A stretch of 64,000 nucleotides of DNA, from contig CAJNOP010000105.1 in the NCBI GenBank assembly GCA_905250075.1, positions 372,434 through 436,433 of the forward strand. Direction: 5' to 3'. Both the position numbers and the translations under genes were made by a program. The notes beneath the pieces were generated by a model, which saw only the letters and a list, made by a program, of their open reading frames with translations, was not told the DNA's origin and did not search any database. The DNA is from Rotaria sp. Silwood1 (lineage: Eukaryota > Rotifera > Eurotatoria > Philodinida > Philodinidae). This document shows, piece after piece, positions 49,216-59,208 of this stretch. Each line of letters opens with the position of its first letter. Positions within the stretch are counted from its first letter, which is position 1.

Positions 49216-49393
49216 ATGTTTCTATCTGTTGTGTGATTATCTTTATATTTATTTGCATGTATTTAGAAATTGATGTCCTTGGGTTGAAAATCATTTTAGT
49301 TTTGAAGTTTCTTTGAATTTTAGTGAAAAATAAGCAAAGATTTGATGTTGTTTTTGTTTGTCTAACAAATTTTATGTTTTAATGATTGTAAGC

Positions 49394-49399
49394 AATAAA
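49394..49399 (+). terminator. Poly(A) signal AATAAA, OSCP1
   Basis: Canonical hexamer about 180 nt after the OSCP1 stop. Confidence 0.45.
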
Positions 49400-51537
49400 A
49401 AGTGGCGCATTTAGATATTCTCATAAAAAACAATATACAATGAAACCTCTGTTAGTGTATATCTCAATGCTCTGATCTTGAACATTATTTTCACAGTTTC
49501 GATTGCTATTTTAACCTCTTTTAAATAAATACATATGCGCGTTTTTTTCTCCTTTTCTTCTTTCTAACTTCTGGCTGATAAGTAAAACCTACTGTTCGTT
49601 GTTTGTTGTAACTTTACATATAAAAAAAGCAACGACATCACAATTTCATTTTATTTTAAATGGAAAAATTCATTTAATTAACGATTACAACGATAGTAAT
49701 GGTTCATTACAAAGTGAATTAGCTAAAAATTTGAATATTTTTGTTGGTTTTGTGTCTAATACTTTAAAATAAAGAAATGAATATTTGAGTGTGTTATCAA
49801 ACAAACGAAACAGAAAGTAATAAACGAAAATTAAAAATTTTTGATGTAATAAAAATTGATGAATAAATATATTTGAATGAATTTGCAGAGCAACGTTTAT
49901 CAAATTCATATCGATCGAGACAGAAGCTAAATCATAGTACTCTATGAAATGAAGCAAAGTTTTGTATTATATTGAGTAGTGATGCGTTCAACCAACATCT
50001 TAGATTTGAGTGGACTTTGTATTGGTCGTTGCACAATTACTTATAGAGAGAAGTGTGTGAAGAATCTAGTAAAACAGCTTAAAAAATAGTAAACAACAGG
50101 AACAAAAATTAGTTGCTTATTTTATGATAGTTAAAACTATTGCCAACAAAATACCTTCACACAATATGGAAAAAGCTTTCCTATGATAATTATCGAGAAA
50201 CTAGTGCTGGTAAACTGACCAGTATAATGTGCGCGATACCAGCAGGCGAATATTTTTCGAGTCTTAAAACTGATAGCAGCAACCTGATAATGATCATGCA
50301 TCTGAACCATCTGTATTAACCATTGAGTCGAAATTAGCCCCAGTTATGAGATAAATTTTTCTTATAGGTTGCACTGCAAAAACTTTTATTGACAAATTAT
50401 AGTCTGAAACTGTTTTCTTCTCAGTTGATGTGAATTCTTTCGTTGGTTCTTAGTATTACCACAATATATCAGTCTTTGTCAAGATTTTCTTACCTTCTTT
50501 GACAAACTATTGCAATTTATTAATCAAAATTCATTCAATCAATTACTCTAATCACAAAACACTTATTTCTCCGTTAATCACCTTGATGTATGTACCTGTC
50601 CTTTTTCATTGTAATGTTCTTTTAACTTTTTTTGAATTTATCTTTTTCTTTTTTCATTTTCTTTCGTTAGCATATACTAGAAAACTTTTACGAAATGTAA
50701 GTTTGTAGGAAAGATCAGATTAAGTCTCTCAAATGAAGCTCTTCATAATAAAAATTTAGAGATTTGACTGGAATGTTAACAATTACATGAATACGCTTTC
50801 ATTGAATATATTTCAAGTATGACGAAATTTTCTGATGTTCTTTCGAATCTCATAAGTTAAAATTTTATCGATACATTTTGATAAATTTCATTATGATTTC
50901 GTTCAGTTCATTCTAAGTATATTTGCAAATGTCTAAATCGTTCTTATTGATAGCATATCAAATATTTATTATTGAGCGTATTATTTTTTTTTTCTATAAT
51001 CACTAAAGAAAATATAAAATATGAATTAAATCGTTTAATAAATTATACATATATCAATATTATATTACAAAGCACATTATTTTAACGATAGAAACAAAAT
51101 TTTGATTTTGATGTATGTCGTTTAGCCATAACATGAAGACGGTGTGTGGTAACATTTTCAATAAGGCAGTTGCAATAAATTATAATAGATTTGACTCAGT
51201 CACAAATCTTATACATTGAACTTTTATACTTTCATATAGCTTGAATTCGATATTCTTTTTTAGAAGATATTATTGTCCTCTATTCTGATGTTAATGCTTC
51301 ATAATTTCACGTTTCTTCAATGATAGATGTTAATCTACCGGTTATAACTAATGTGGAGATTTCTTTTTTCTTAACAAATCTGTTATCAGATCAAAGACAG
51401 AAGATAAAAAAAAAACATCCTTCATAATTTTGTCATATACAAAAAAAAAGTACTTTTTCTAAAGAAGAAAATTGGTTATTATAGATTCAATAGATTCTAC
51501 ATGAGAGAAAAAATTTCACAAAATACAATCAGAGTTT
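49400..51537. other. Intergenic between convergent genes
   Basis: About 2.1 kb, AT-rich; frames at 49685-49957 (minus) and 50499-50708 (plus) show no coding character. Confidence 0.55.
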
Positions 51538-53561
51538 TTAATTTCCTTCGTAATCTTCCAAATAATCAATATTAGCCGATGGAGAAGGTGATGCTTTATC
51601 AACTGTAATATCATCCACACTACTAATTATACTATGACTGACACTATGGCTCATACTTTCATCTTCATATTCAGCTGGAGCATCTTTAGTTCCATTGTTT
51701 GACGGTTTTTTAGGTATTGTTCTTGTACGTGGTGTTTCATTACCTAGAAGAATATTATCAATAGTTTTTAAATGCTCCAATGCAGTTGGTGTCGCATTTC
51801 GATTAGAGAATATTGAAGCTGATCCATCTTCTTCTTGTTCATCACTACTATTACTCTCATCAAAATTAATTAATGATGGTGGAACAATATCACTAGTTTT
51901 TTTAATGATACTTTTCTGTGAATTCATTGTCGTTGGTAATGGAAAGTCAAATGCAGTTTTTCGTGGATTTTCTGATGATGACGTAGAGGAAGAGGATGAA
52001 GAGTCTGTTGATGGTGATGCTGCACGACGAGCTGGAGTTGATACTTGATCATTGTTAGTCGTATTCCTCGAAGTTAATGGATTTGTTGAGACTCTATGAA
52101 AAAAATATATGATGATGGTCAATTTCACTATCTTGATTATAATCAATACAAAGAGTGCAACTTGAAGCTATATTTGAAATCATACATTTTTTTTTCTATT
52201 CCTTATGTAAACATTAACCGGTAATCAAGTACGAAGACTCATAAATGAAGTAAATTGTCATTCGATAGGAACCTATTGCATATCTTGTGTTAACTAATTA
52301 TCGAAATTGTGACAAATATTGAAAGAACATACAAAACTAATTATTTGCTATAATGCAAAAACTATAAAAAAATATTTCGGAATAAATTTATCTGCAAAAT
52401 CTTAGGCACTAATCAAAGAGAATTTCAATCGATATACTTGTCGATCGTGATGATGATTATTTATCAGAACTATCTGCTTTATTATGATAAAAAATTGTCT
52501 GAATTATGGAGAAGAAATAATATTAAGTGTAATGCTTGATAACACACATATATGTTATCTTTGATTATATTCTATATGAACTATTGATTATATGTTGTCA
52601 ATTTTATGCAATTTAATCATTTGCAGAATATCCTTCACAGAGACGAAAATTTTGAAGCAAAAGTCAATATATGTCATCTGTTCTTTTCTCTTAAAGAAAA
52701 AAAAATACTACTAGATAATAAGAAGTTCTAAAAGTTGAATTAAAATTCTTCAAATGTATTCTGTATGAAAAATTAACTTACATAGATGAAATATGATACA
52801 TAGGAGTTGATGGTGGTTTTAATGCATTTGCACATCCTTGCATCCATTTAAGACAAATTTGTTCATAATCATGTTTCGAAAGAGATGTTGATGATGAAAT
52901 ATTTTTATTAATAAATGTATCTAGTATACTAGAATCGAATGCTGATGAAAATAATGCACGAAAATGATCACGTATACGATTCAAATCATTGATTTTTTCA
53001 TTTGGAAATTGATTATCAATTGATTGTTTAATATAATCAGGAAGAGAATTTATAACACTAGCAGGCTAAAAACATTTGTTTCAAACAAAAATTCAAAAAA
53101 AATATTCTTTCTCCTCTCACTTGATTTGTATTATGATCAAGTAAAACATGTAAAATAGGTTGTGTTTTAATTTGATTTGAGTTAAGATGAAGTTGTTCAA
53201 GTAATTCATTATGTGTTAATGGTATTGGATGATTAGGACCAGATGTTTCAACTTTAAACACATCTTCTGTATATAATAAACGTGAATGTTCAAGCCAATC
53301 AAGTATAAGTGCACGACAAATACGTCCAGTCATTCCATCATCTAAAGATGAATGTGAATTAGTAGCAGTAGGATTTGTTGCTTTTTCAATTGTTTTAAAT
53401 ACAGCAGCACGTAATTGAGCTTTTAAACGAAATATTAAACCATCACGTTCAAGAGCTTGATATACTAAATCACGTAATTCATTATCATTATTACCACGTT
53501 GATCACTAAGATCATCACTACTTGCAGTACCAGTGGGAATATTCATTACATCAGTCGACAT
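51538..53561 (-). CDS. CEP43: CEP43 / FOP (FGFR1OP) centrosomal protein
   Basis: Exons on the minus strand: 53121-53561, 52782-53065, 51538-52093; joined 426 aa (human 399). The N-terminal dimerisation domain is clear: NELRDLVYQALERDGL then LKAQLRAAVFKTIE, matching human ELRDLLVQTLENSGV ... KAELRAAVFLALEE. A LisH-like helix pair follows (ICRALILDWLEHSRLLYTEDVF, about 86-107). The C-terminal half is Ser/Pro/Asp-rich and probably disordered, ending with an acidic YLEDYEGN. FOP sits at centrioles and centriolar satellites and is needed for microtubule anchoring and cilium formation. A 3' splice site (attgcag) lies one base before the ATG. Head-to-head with GDPD1. Confidence 0.85.
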
Positions 53562-53864
53562 TCTGCAATTTTTTTTCCTTCTAACTTGTATAATTAAGTG
53601 TTTTCGTCTAGTTGCAACTCAGTTGACACCATGACAATAATGAACGAGCTTATTATTGGATTTCAATTTTAAATAACTAATAAACATGTAGAAAGCTTTA
53701 TTTTGAGGAAAATAATTAATTTTTAAAATTTAATGAAAAAAAATCATTTATAGATGTCGCTGGCAAAGATAAGCCAATTGTATTAATTAATGACTCATCT
53801 GGTATAAACAATATGATGATGACATGATCGATCACTATACTATACAATTATTCATTTCTTGCTA
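53562..53864. promoter_or_regulatory. Compact bidirectional promoter region, CEP43 / GDPD1
   Basis: Only 303 nt separate the two divergent start codons, so the 5' UTRs and promoters of both genes must fit here. No defined element recognised. Confidence 0.45.
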
Positions 53865-56800
53865 ATGCTTGTATATATCATTGTTTTAACGGTTTTTTCT
53901 GTTTATATTATATCATCCTTTGTCTTCCTTCGTAAACCTCATTTTATTCATAAACGACGTCGACCTGCCTTTATTGCTCGAAATATAGCTCATCGAGGAG
54001 GTAAAATCATGAAAATTTTGCATATTTGAGGTTTTGTTTTTGTTTTCGAAGGTGCTGCAGAATCTATTGAAAATACTTTAGTTGCATTTGACACGTATGT
54101 TTAACGAGAACATTTTTACTATCAAATTTTTGGTGGACACTCATTTCGTCCCCTTACACTACGTCCCATTCACTTCGTTCCTCACTCATTTTGTACCTTT
54201 TCATTTCGTTCCAAATTCATTTTGTCCCAGTGTCATTTCGTCCCATACACTTCGTTCCAAACTCATTTTGTCCCGTTACACTTTGTCCTACCGAAGAAGT
54301 CGTTTCTGACGATTCTACTTAATATACAATGACATGTACTATCATCTTCTATGTTTAATATATTAAATAAAATGAAGAATGAATAACAGTTCAACAATCT
54401 AGTTTCACGTTAGCAGCCATACGGGCCAAATCTTGAGGGTGGGGGGTTACAGCTTTCGCATCGAAAAATACGTTCTTCATCAGTCAATCGGTGTTGCATG
54501 TACACGAACTCACCATGATACACAATTGGATTTCCTCTTTTACTCTTTAAAATTTCAATATCACCCATCGGTCGTATAGATAGCAACACTTGATTGAATC
54601 AGCAGTTACCGGGATTGATTTTGTTAGGATTTTTTAATAAATCCATGTACGTTTTTAAATAAATCTCGCACTATCTTGAGAGTGAGGGCGCAGACGCCAG
54701 TATGGGTGAGGACGAAGAAGGCAGCAGTCGAGTGAGGGTGCACGAAAATCTTGATACAGTTAATAAATCCCCATAAACCCCCATTAAATAAATAAATCCT
54801 GATAAATCCTATAGAAGAAATAAATCCCAAAAAAATAAGTCCCGGTAGTCCTTGGATTAAATAGCAAAGAAGAACAGCTTTACGTAGTGAACAAGATTTG
54901 AGTGTGAATTTTTTTCTTTTCTGTTTCTCTTTCGTTAAAGTTAGCTGATCATATTAAAAAAGTAGGGACAATTGTAGAGGAACAAAGTGTAGCGAGACAA
55001 AATGAGTTTGGAACGAAGTGTATGGGACGATATGACGCTGGGACGAAATGAAAAGGGACAAAATGAGTGAGGGACGAAATGAATGGGACGTAGTGTAAGG
55101 GGACGAAAAGTAATGGGACGAAATGATAGGGTGCCAAATTTTTTACTATAGAGGATTAACAAATGGAGTAGAAATGCTTGAATTAGATTGCCATTTAACC
55201 AAAGATAAGCAAGTTGTTGTTCATCATGATTTTTCACTAGATAGAACTACGGGAGAAGATAGATTTATCAGAGATCTTGACTATAATGTAAGTTAACATC
55301 AATAATCATAAATAAGCGAAAAGTGTTATTTTTCTAGGATTTGCCTAGAATCAACACTAATGTACACCTCTATTATGATGACAGTAAGGAAATAAATAAT
55401 ATTTTTTTTGAAAAGATAATGATTTTGCTGATAGGTACAATTATATCATGTGATCATAATTTAACAAACGAAGAATTATTACGTATACCATTATTAAAAG
55501 ATGTGTTTGAACGTTATCCGACGATACCAATTAATATTGATGTTAAAGAAAATAATGATGAACTTATTCGACAGGTAAATACCATTTTGTTTTGAACACA
55601 TAAAGTTTTTGTAAAAACTGACTGATCAGACCACATATATATTATATTTGATCATGAATTACTGTTCTTCTGTATTGTCATTTCAACAATTAGAAAATAA
55701 CTCAAACAGAACTTTTTATTTGGCTCTCAATATGTCCAATGTATGCATTTTAATTAGGAATTTATTTGCATTGTTAAATCCATGGTTATATGAAAAATGA
55801 TCTAAAAGCTCATTACTAGTGATTAATTCCTGTGACCATTTTCTGTTTAGATGTCATTATGGAAATTGAAAGTACACAAAAAAAATTTGCTCTAACAAAG
55901 AATAGAGTCTTTTCTACTCAATATTTTATAAACTGAATGGATTGAGAGACGAATGTTCTCTTGCAGATCTCGTTTATCCTACTACTTATTGTTCAATGCA
56001 TTGAATAGAACACGTTAAAATGAATACTTCCTAGTTTAAGAATGATCTCAAAAGTCTATATTAGGTAAAAAAACCTAATTGTAAAACAGCCATAAGAATA
56101 TCTTAGCTACCACGTTTAGCTTGTGAAGTCATGAAAACAGCTCTCATGATTTCTTAAATTTATTCAAAATTCTCAAAAACAAATAACAGTTTGCACTTCA
56201 TCAAAGTTCCTTCCAAAGAGAACAAAAAAATTTAGAGAGTAGCATAAAAAACATACGAATAATTCAATATATAAGATGTCGATGTTTCTTACCGAATCAA
56301 CTGTTGTTTTGTAAAATTTTACGAATTTCTGTGTCAGTCATCTTTATGTATGCGCCAAATTTGAGTCGCTCGGAATGGTAGGACTACACATAATATAACT
56401 AAATGATCTCAACAGTCAAGGGATACAAGTATCCCAAAAGAAAGTCAACGATGTTCAAAAAAGTTCGAACCTGCACTCCAACTTCATCGAATCTTAAGAT
56501 GCTCCCATTGTGATCTATATACCTCATTAGATAGTGTGACAGTTGCGTAAGTACTCAACACGGCAGGAAGCAGTTAAAGAATTCTCAAGACATTTCATGA
56601 TTATTGATTATAGAAAATGCTTGAAAACTTTTATTTAGCAATTAGAAACAACTCATCGAAATATAATATTATGATAGCAGCACATGATCTTTTTAGATTT
56701 CAAAACTTATTCAAGAATATCAAAGAGAAGATTTAACTTATTGGGGTAGTTTTAATCATGTTATATGCCAAAAATTGACTACTGAAGTACAGTTTAAATC

Positions 56801-57430
56801 TTTCTGTATTAAAATATTGGCCACTTATGTCTCTTAGAATTCACATATTGTTCGTTTTTGTTCATTAAAAGAAGCAGTAGGTATTACTATTGCTTATTGG
56901 CTTGGCTTATTACCTTTTATACCATTAAAACCAGGTAAATCAACTAAGATTTGTTTTTTAATAATTCTTCTCTTTTATTTTGGTTTTATACAGGTGCATT
57001 TGAAGTACCTATTCCTGGTGAAGTTTCCCAGTATGATCAAACATTTACTTAATCATATATATTTTTTTCTTGTATTTAGAAAAGCGGCACGAAATTTGAA
57101 TTGGAAATTTAAAATGCTGTTTTATGTCGCGGAACGGTAGCTGTTGTATTCAAATAATTTCAATTCTATTTTCATACATTTTAGTGCATTAAATAATAAA
57201 TCTATGTTTGTACATTTACAACGACGTGGTATTTCTGTGAGTTTCTATGTTTCATTAAAATCTATTACGAAATTTCTTTTCACTTCTAGGTCTACGTTTG
57301 GATATTAAACAATGAACAAGAATTCGAATATGCTATACAACATATGTGTGTTACTGGTATAATGACTGATTATCCAAGTCGACTTCGAAATTATTTAACG
57401 TCTAAGGAACATGAATTTATTTTAAATTGA
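53865..57430 (+). CDS. GDPD1: Glycerophosphodiester phosphodiesterase, GDPD1/GDPD3 type (lysophospholipase D)
   Basis: Eleven exons: 53865-54000, 54052-54094, 55152-55287, 55338-55383, 55435-55574, 56697-56786, 56838-56934, 56994-57030, 57080-57136, 57185-57236, 57290-57430; joined 324 aa (human GDPD1 314). An N-terminal membrane anchor (about 1-22) is followed by the catalytic barrel: NIAHRGGAAESIENTL with H43, R44 and E52, VEMLELDCHLTKD with E70 and D72, and VVVHHD with H85. Later family blocks are IPLLKDVFERYPTIPINIDV, WGSFNHV, GLLPFIP and VYVWILNNEQEFEYA, then GIMTDYPSRLRNYL. Enzymes of this branch cleave lysophospholipids to lysophosphatidic acid plus the head group on internal membranes. 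All active-site residues seem present. Intron 2 (1057 nt) is almost wholly a fold-back transposon; intron 5 is 1.1 kb. Poly(A) signal at 57437. Confidence 0.88.
54123..55141. mobile_element. Fold-back / MULE-like non-autonomous transposon inside GDPD1 intron 2
   Basis: About 1.02 kb flanked by the direct repeat TTTACTAT (54115-54122 and 55142-55149; up to 10 bp if two more T are counted). Long inverted arms, about 54123-54289 and 54975-55141, are each built of roughly ten 14-16 bp subrepeats of the type CATTTCGTCCC (left) or its complement (right). The middle carries a somewhat GC-richer patch (54690-54745) and AATAAATCC-like subrepeats, with no transposase. Long arms plus an 8-10 bp duplication are the pattern of MULE-derived or fold-back elements. 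Open frames through the arms are repeat translations, not genes. Confidence 0.75.
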
Positions 57431-57436
57431 GTTATA

Positions 57437-57442
57437 AATAAA
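57437..57442 (+). terminator. Poly(A) signal AATAAA, GDPD1
   Basis: Canonical hexamer 7 nt after the GDPD1 stop codon. Confidence 0.45.
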
Positions 57443-58690
57443 TGCTTATTTTTTATCCTTTTTTTTTATAAAATATCGTCCTAATTTAAAATAAAAAAAT
57501 ATTTTTTTCTTAAATAATTAATTTTTTTTAACAGATAATGAATAATAAAATGCACTTACGTTAGTTTCTATCGAAACCTTTCATCTTTGGTTTTAGTAAA
57601 ACGTTTTTCATATGATTTACGTCATCTCGCAGATAAATAGAGAAGATAAAAGGGTGATAAAATAGTTTTACCGAAACCTTCGTGTCGAACTTTATACTCG
57701 CGTAGATAAAAGTATCACCTGTTCTGAGTTCGTGTGAGCCTATATAAACTGCAAACTACCACCACATTCGTTACATAATCATCAATATCATACATACCTT
57801 GATATTTATCATAGGATTCATTCAGAAATGTCATTGTTAGTCTTTGTTGACCATTCTAAATTCTTAATTGTAATTCTCTAGTCCTTATCAATTATCTTAG
57901 TAATATTTTGGAGACTTTCTTTTTAAGGGAACAGTCAGACGAAAAGTTTTCCTCTAAAGTTAAATATTTCATATATGAATGGACGATTGGTTCATATTTT
58001 GTTAGTGTGGTTCCTCTCTGAATGGAAATTTAACGCAACATAAATATACAAAGTTCGTGTGTTCATGATGCAAGATAACATGGGTTATAATGTGTTAAAG
58101 CGGATGTGGTAAGGCTGCAGAAGGTGGTCATAAGTGATACTTCAAGCTTATAGAAAGAAGAAATTGAGACGAGAGTACAAATAATTTTGGTAGTCATACA
58201 ATTCCATAGTTTCGCATAACAATCCTATAGTAGACTTCAGTTTCTTGGCTAGGTTGGCATGATCGATGGGTTCAAATTTCTTGTTTTACACTTTAACGGT
58301 ATTTAGAAATTGGATGTCCCCCAAAAACACTGAGTCTTGACTGAATTTTCATTAGAAAAAAAAAATTTTATTCATCAAATTAAAAAACAAACTCGAAGGC
58401 AGAATGCACTGTATTTCGTGAATCCGACAAAGACTCAAAGCTCGATTCGTTTCAAATTGTTCTAGATTACAGTTCCATATACAGTTTATTATTAGTGTTA
58501 GCACACATATTATGATTGAAATCTATGTCAAGTTTGAAGCTCATTTAGAGTTTTTGAAATACAATCGACTATAACAGATTAGTACGATGTCTCTCTATTT
58601 TGAGTCCTGTAATTTTCGTACAATTCTAAACAAGTATGTGCAAGATCTTTGATCTTTCTTGTGGGACCTTCTTTTATTATTTAGAAACAA
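57443..58690. other. Intergenic
   Basis: About 1.25 kb, AT-rich; a 3' splice site (ttatttag) at its end, six bases before the next ATG, implies a 5' UTR intron or leader splicing. Nothing else seen. Confidence 0.5.
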
Positions 58691-59149
58691 ATGGCTGGTA
58701 ATAAAATAGATACTTTAGTCGCTACCTGGAATACCGCAGCAAAATTGTCTTTAACAGGAGAGCAAGAAGAAAAAGTAAGTTAGTCTTCATGGAAAAAAAT
58801 ATTTTGTTCAGAAAAGTTTTTTTTTAAATTTTAGCTCAAAGCATTATTTAATGATGCTGCTGAAAGAGTTCGTGCTCGTCGTGCAGCTGGAAAAAAATTA
58901 GTTGAAGATGTAAACAAAGCTGTTGAAGCTAATGATAATGCAACAACAGAACAATTATTAGTAAAATTACGTGAAGGTCTTCGTCAAGCTGGAGAAAGTC
59001 GTGAACGATTTCTTGATGAATTCGATAAGGTTCTTCGAGCTGAACAACGTGGTCGTTTTCTTCTTTATGTTGTTCAACGGGCTAAAGAATCAGGCAAACC
59101 AGTAGAACAATTAATCGATAGTCTTCTTGCACAAGATGGTGATAATTAG
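58691..59149 (+). CDS. LTxxQ-motif (Spy/CpxP-like) helical protein, candidate bacterial transfer
   Basis: Exons 58691-58774 and 58835-59149 with a 60-nt intron in phase 0; 132 aa. No signal peptide or membrane segment. Starts MAGNKIDTLVATW, then LSLTGEQEEKLKALF (about 19-33), a long Ala/Arg/Glu-rich helical stretch (RVRARRAAGKKLVEDV, LLVKLREGLRQAGESRERFL), and a second EQR motif (VLRAEQRGRFLL, about 94-105) at the spacing of the repeated LTxxQ motifs of bacterial Spy/CpxP and heavy-metal-sensor proteins. Those act as periplasmic chaperones or metal sensors; this copy lacks export signals, so any role would be cytosolic. The intron, a poly(A) signal (59203) and host-like codon use show it is part of the animal genome, not contamination. 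The family call is by pattern; an unrelated helical protein remains possible. Confidence 0.55.
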
Positions 59150-59202
59150 AAATATACATCGTAGAATTGATAGTATAATATTGAATATCTTGATTTTCAT
59201 AC

Positions 59203-59208
59203 AATAAA
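59203..59208 (+). terminator. Poly(A) signal AATAAA, LTxxQ gene
   Basis: Canonical hexamer 54 nt after the stop. Confidence 0.5.

Noticed and set aside
49685..49957. 90-codon minus frame downstream of OSCP1
   Set aside because: Hydrophobic AT-rich composition without motif, in an otherwise gene-free gap.
54140..54290. Regular 14-16 bp repeats resembling a repeat-spacer array
   Set aside because: There are no unique spacers and the array is mirrored at the other end of the element; it is transposon arm structure, not CRISPR.
54082..54309. Open frame with repeated HFVPxH / SFCP peptides
   Set aside because: It is the translation of the subrepeats in the left arm of the fold-back element; the same holds for minus frames 54949-55137 and 54941-55237 in the right arm.
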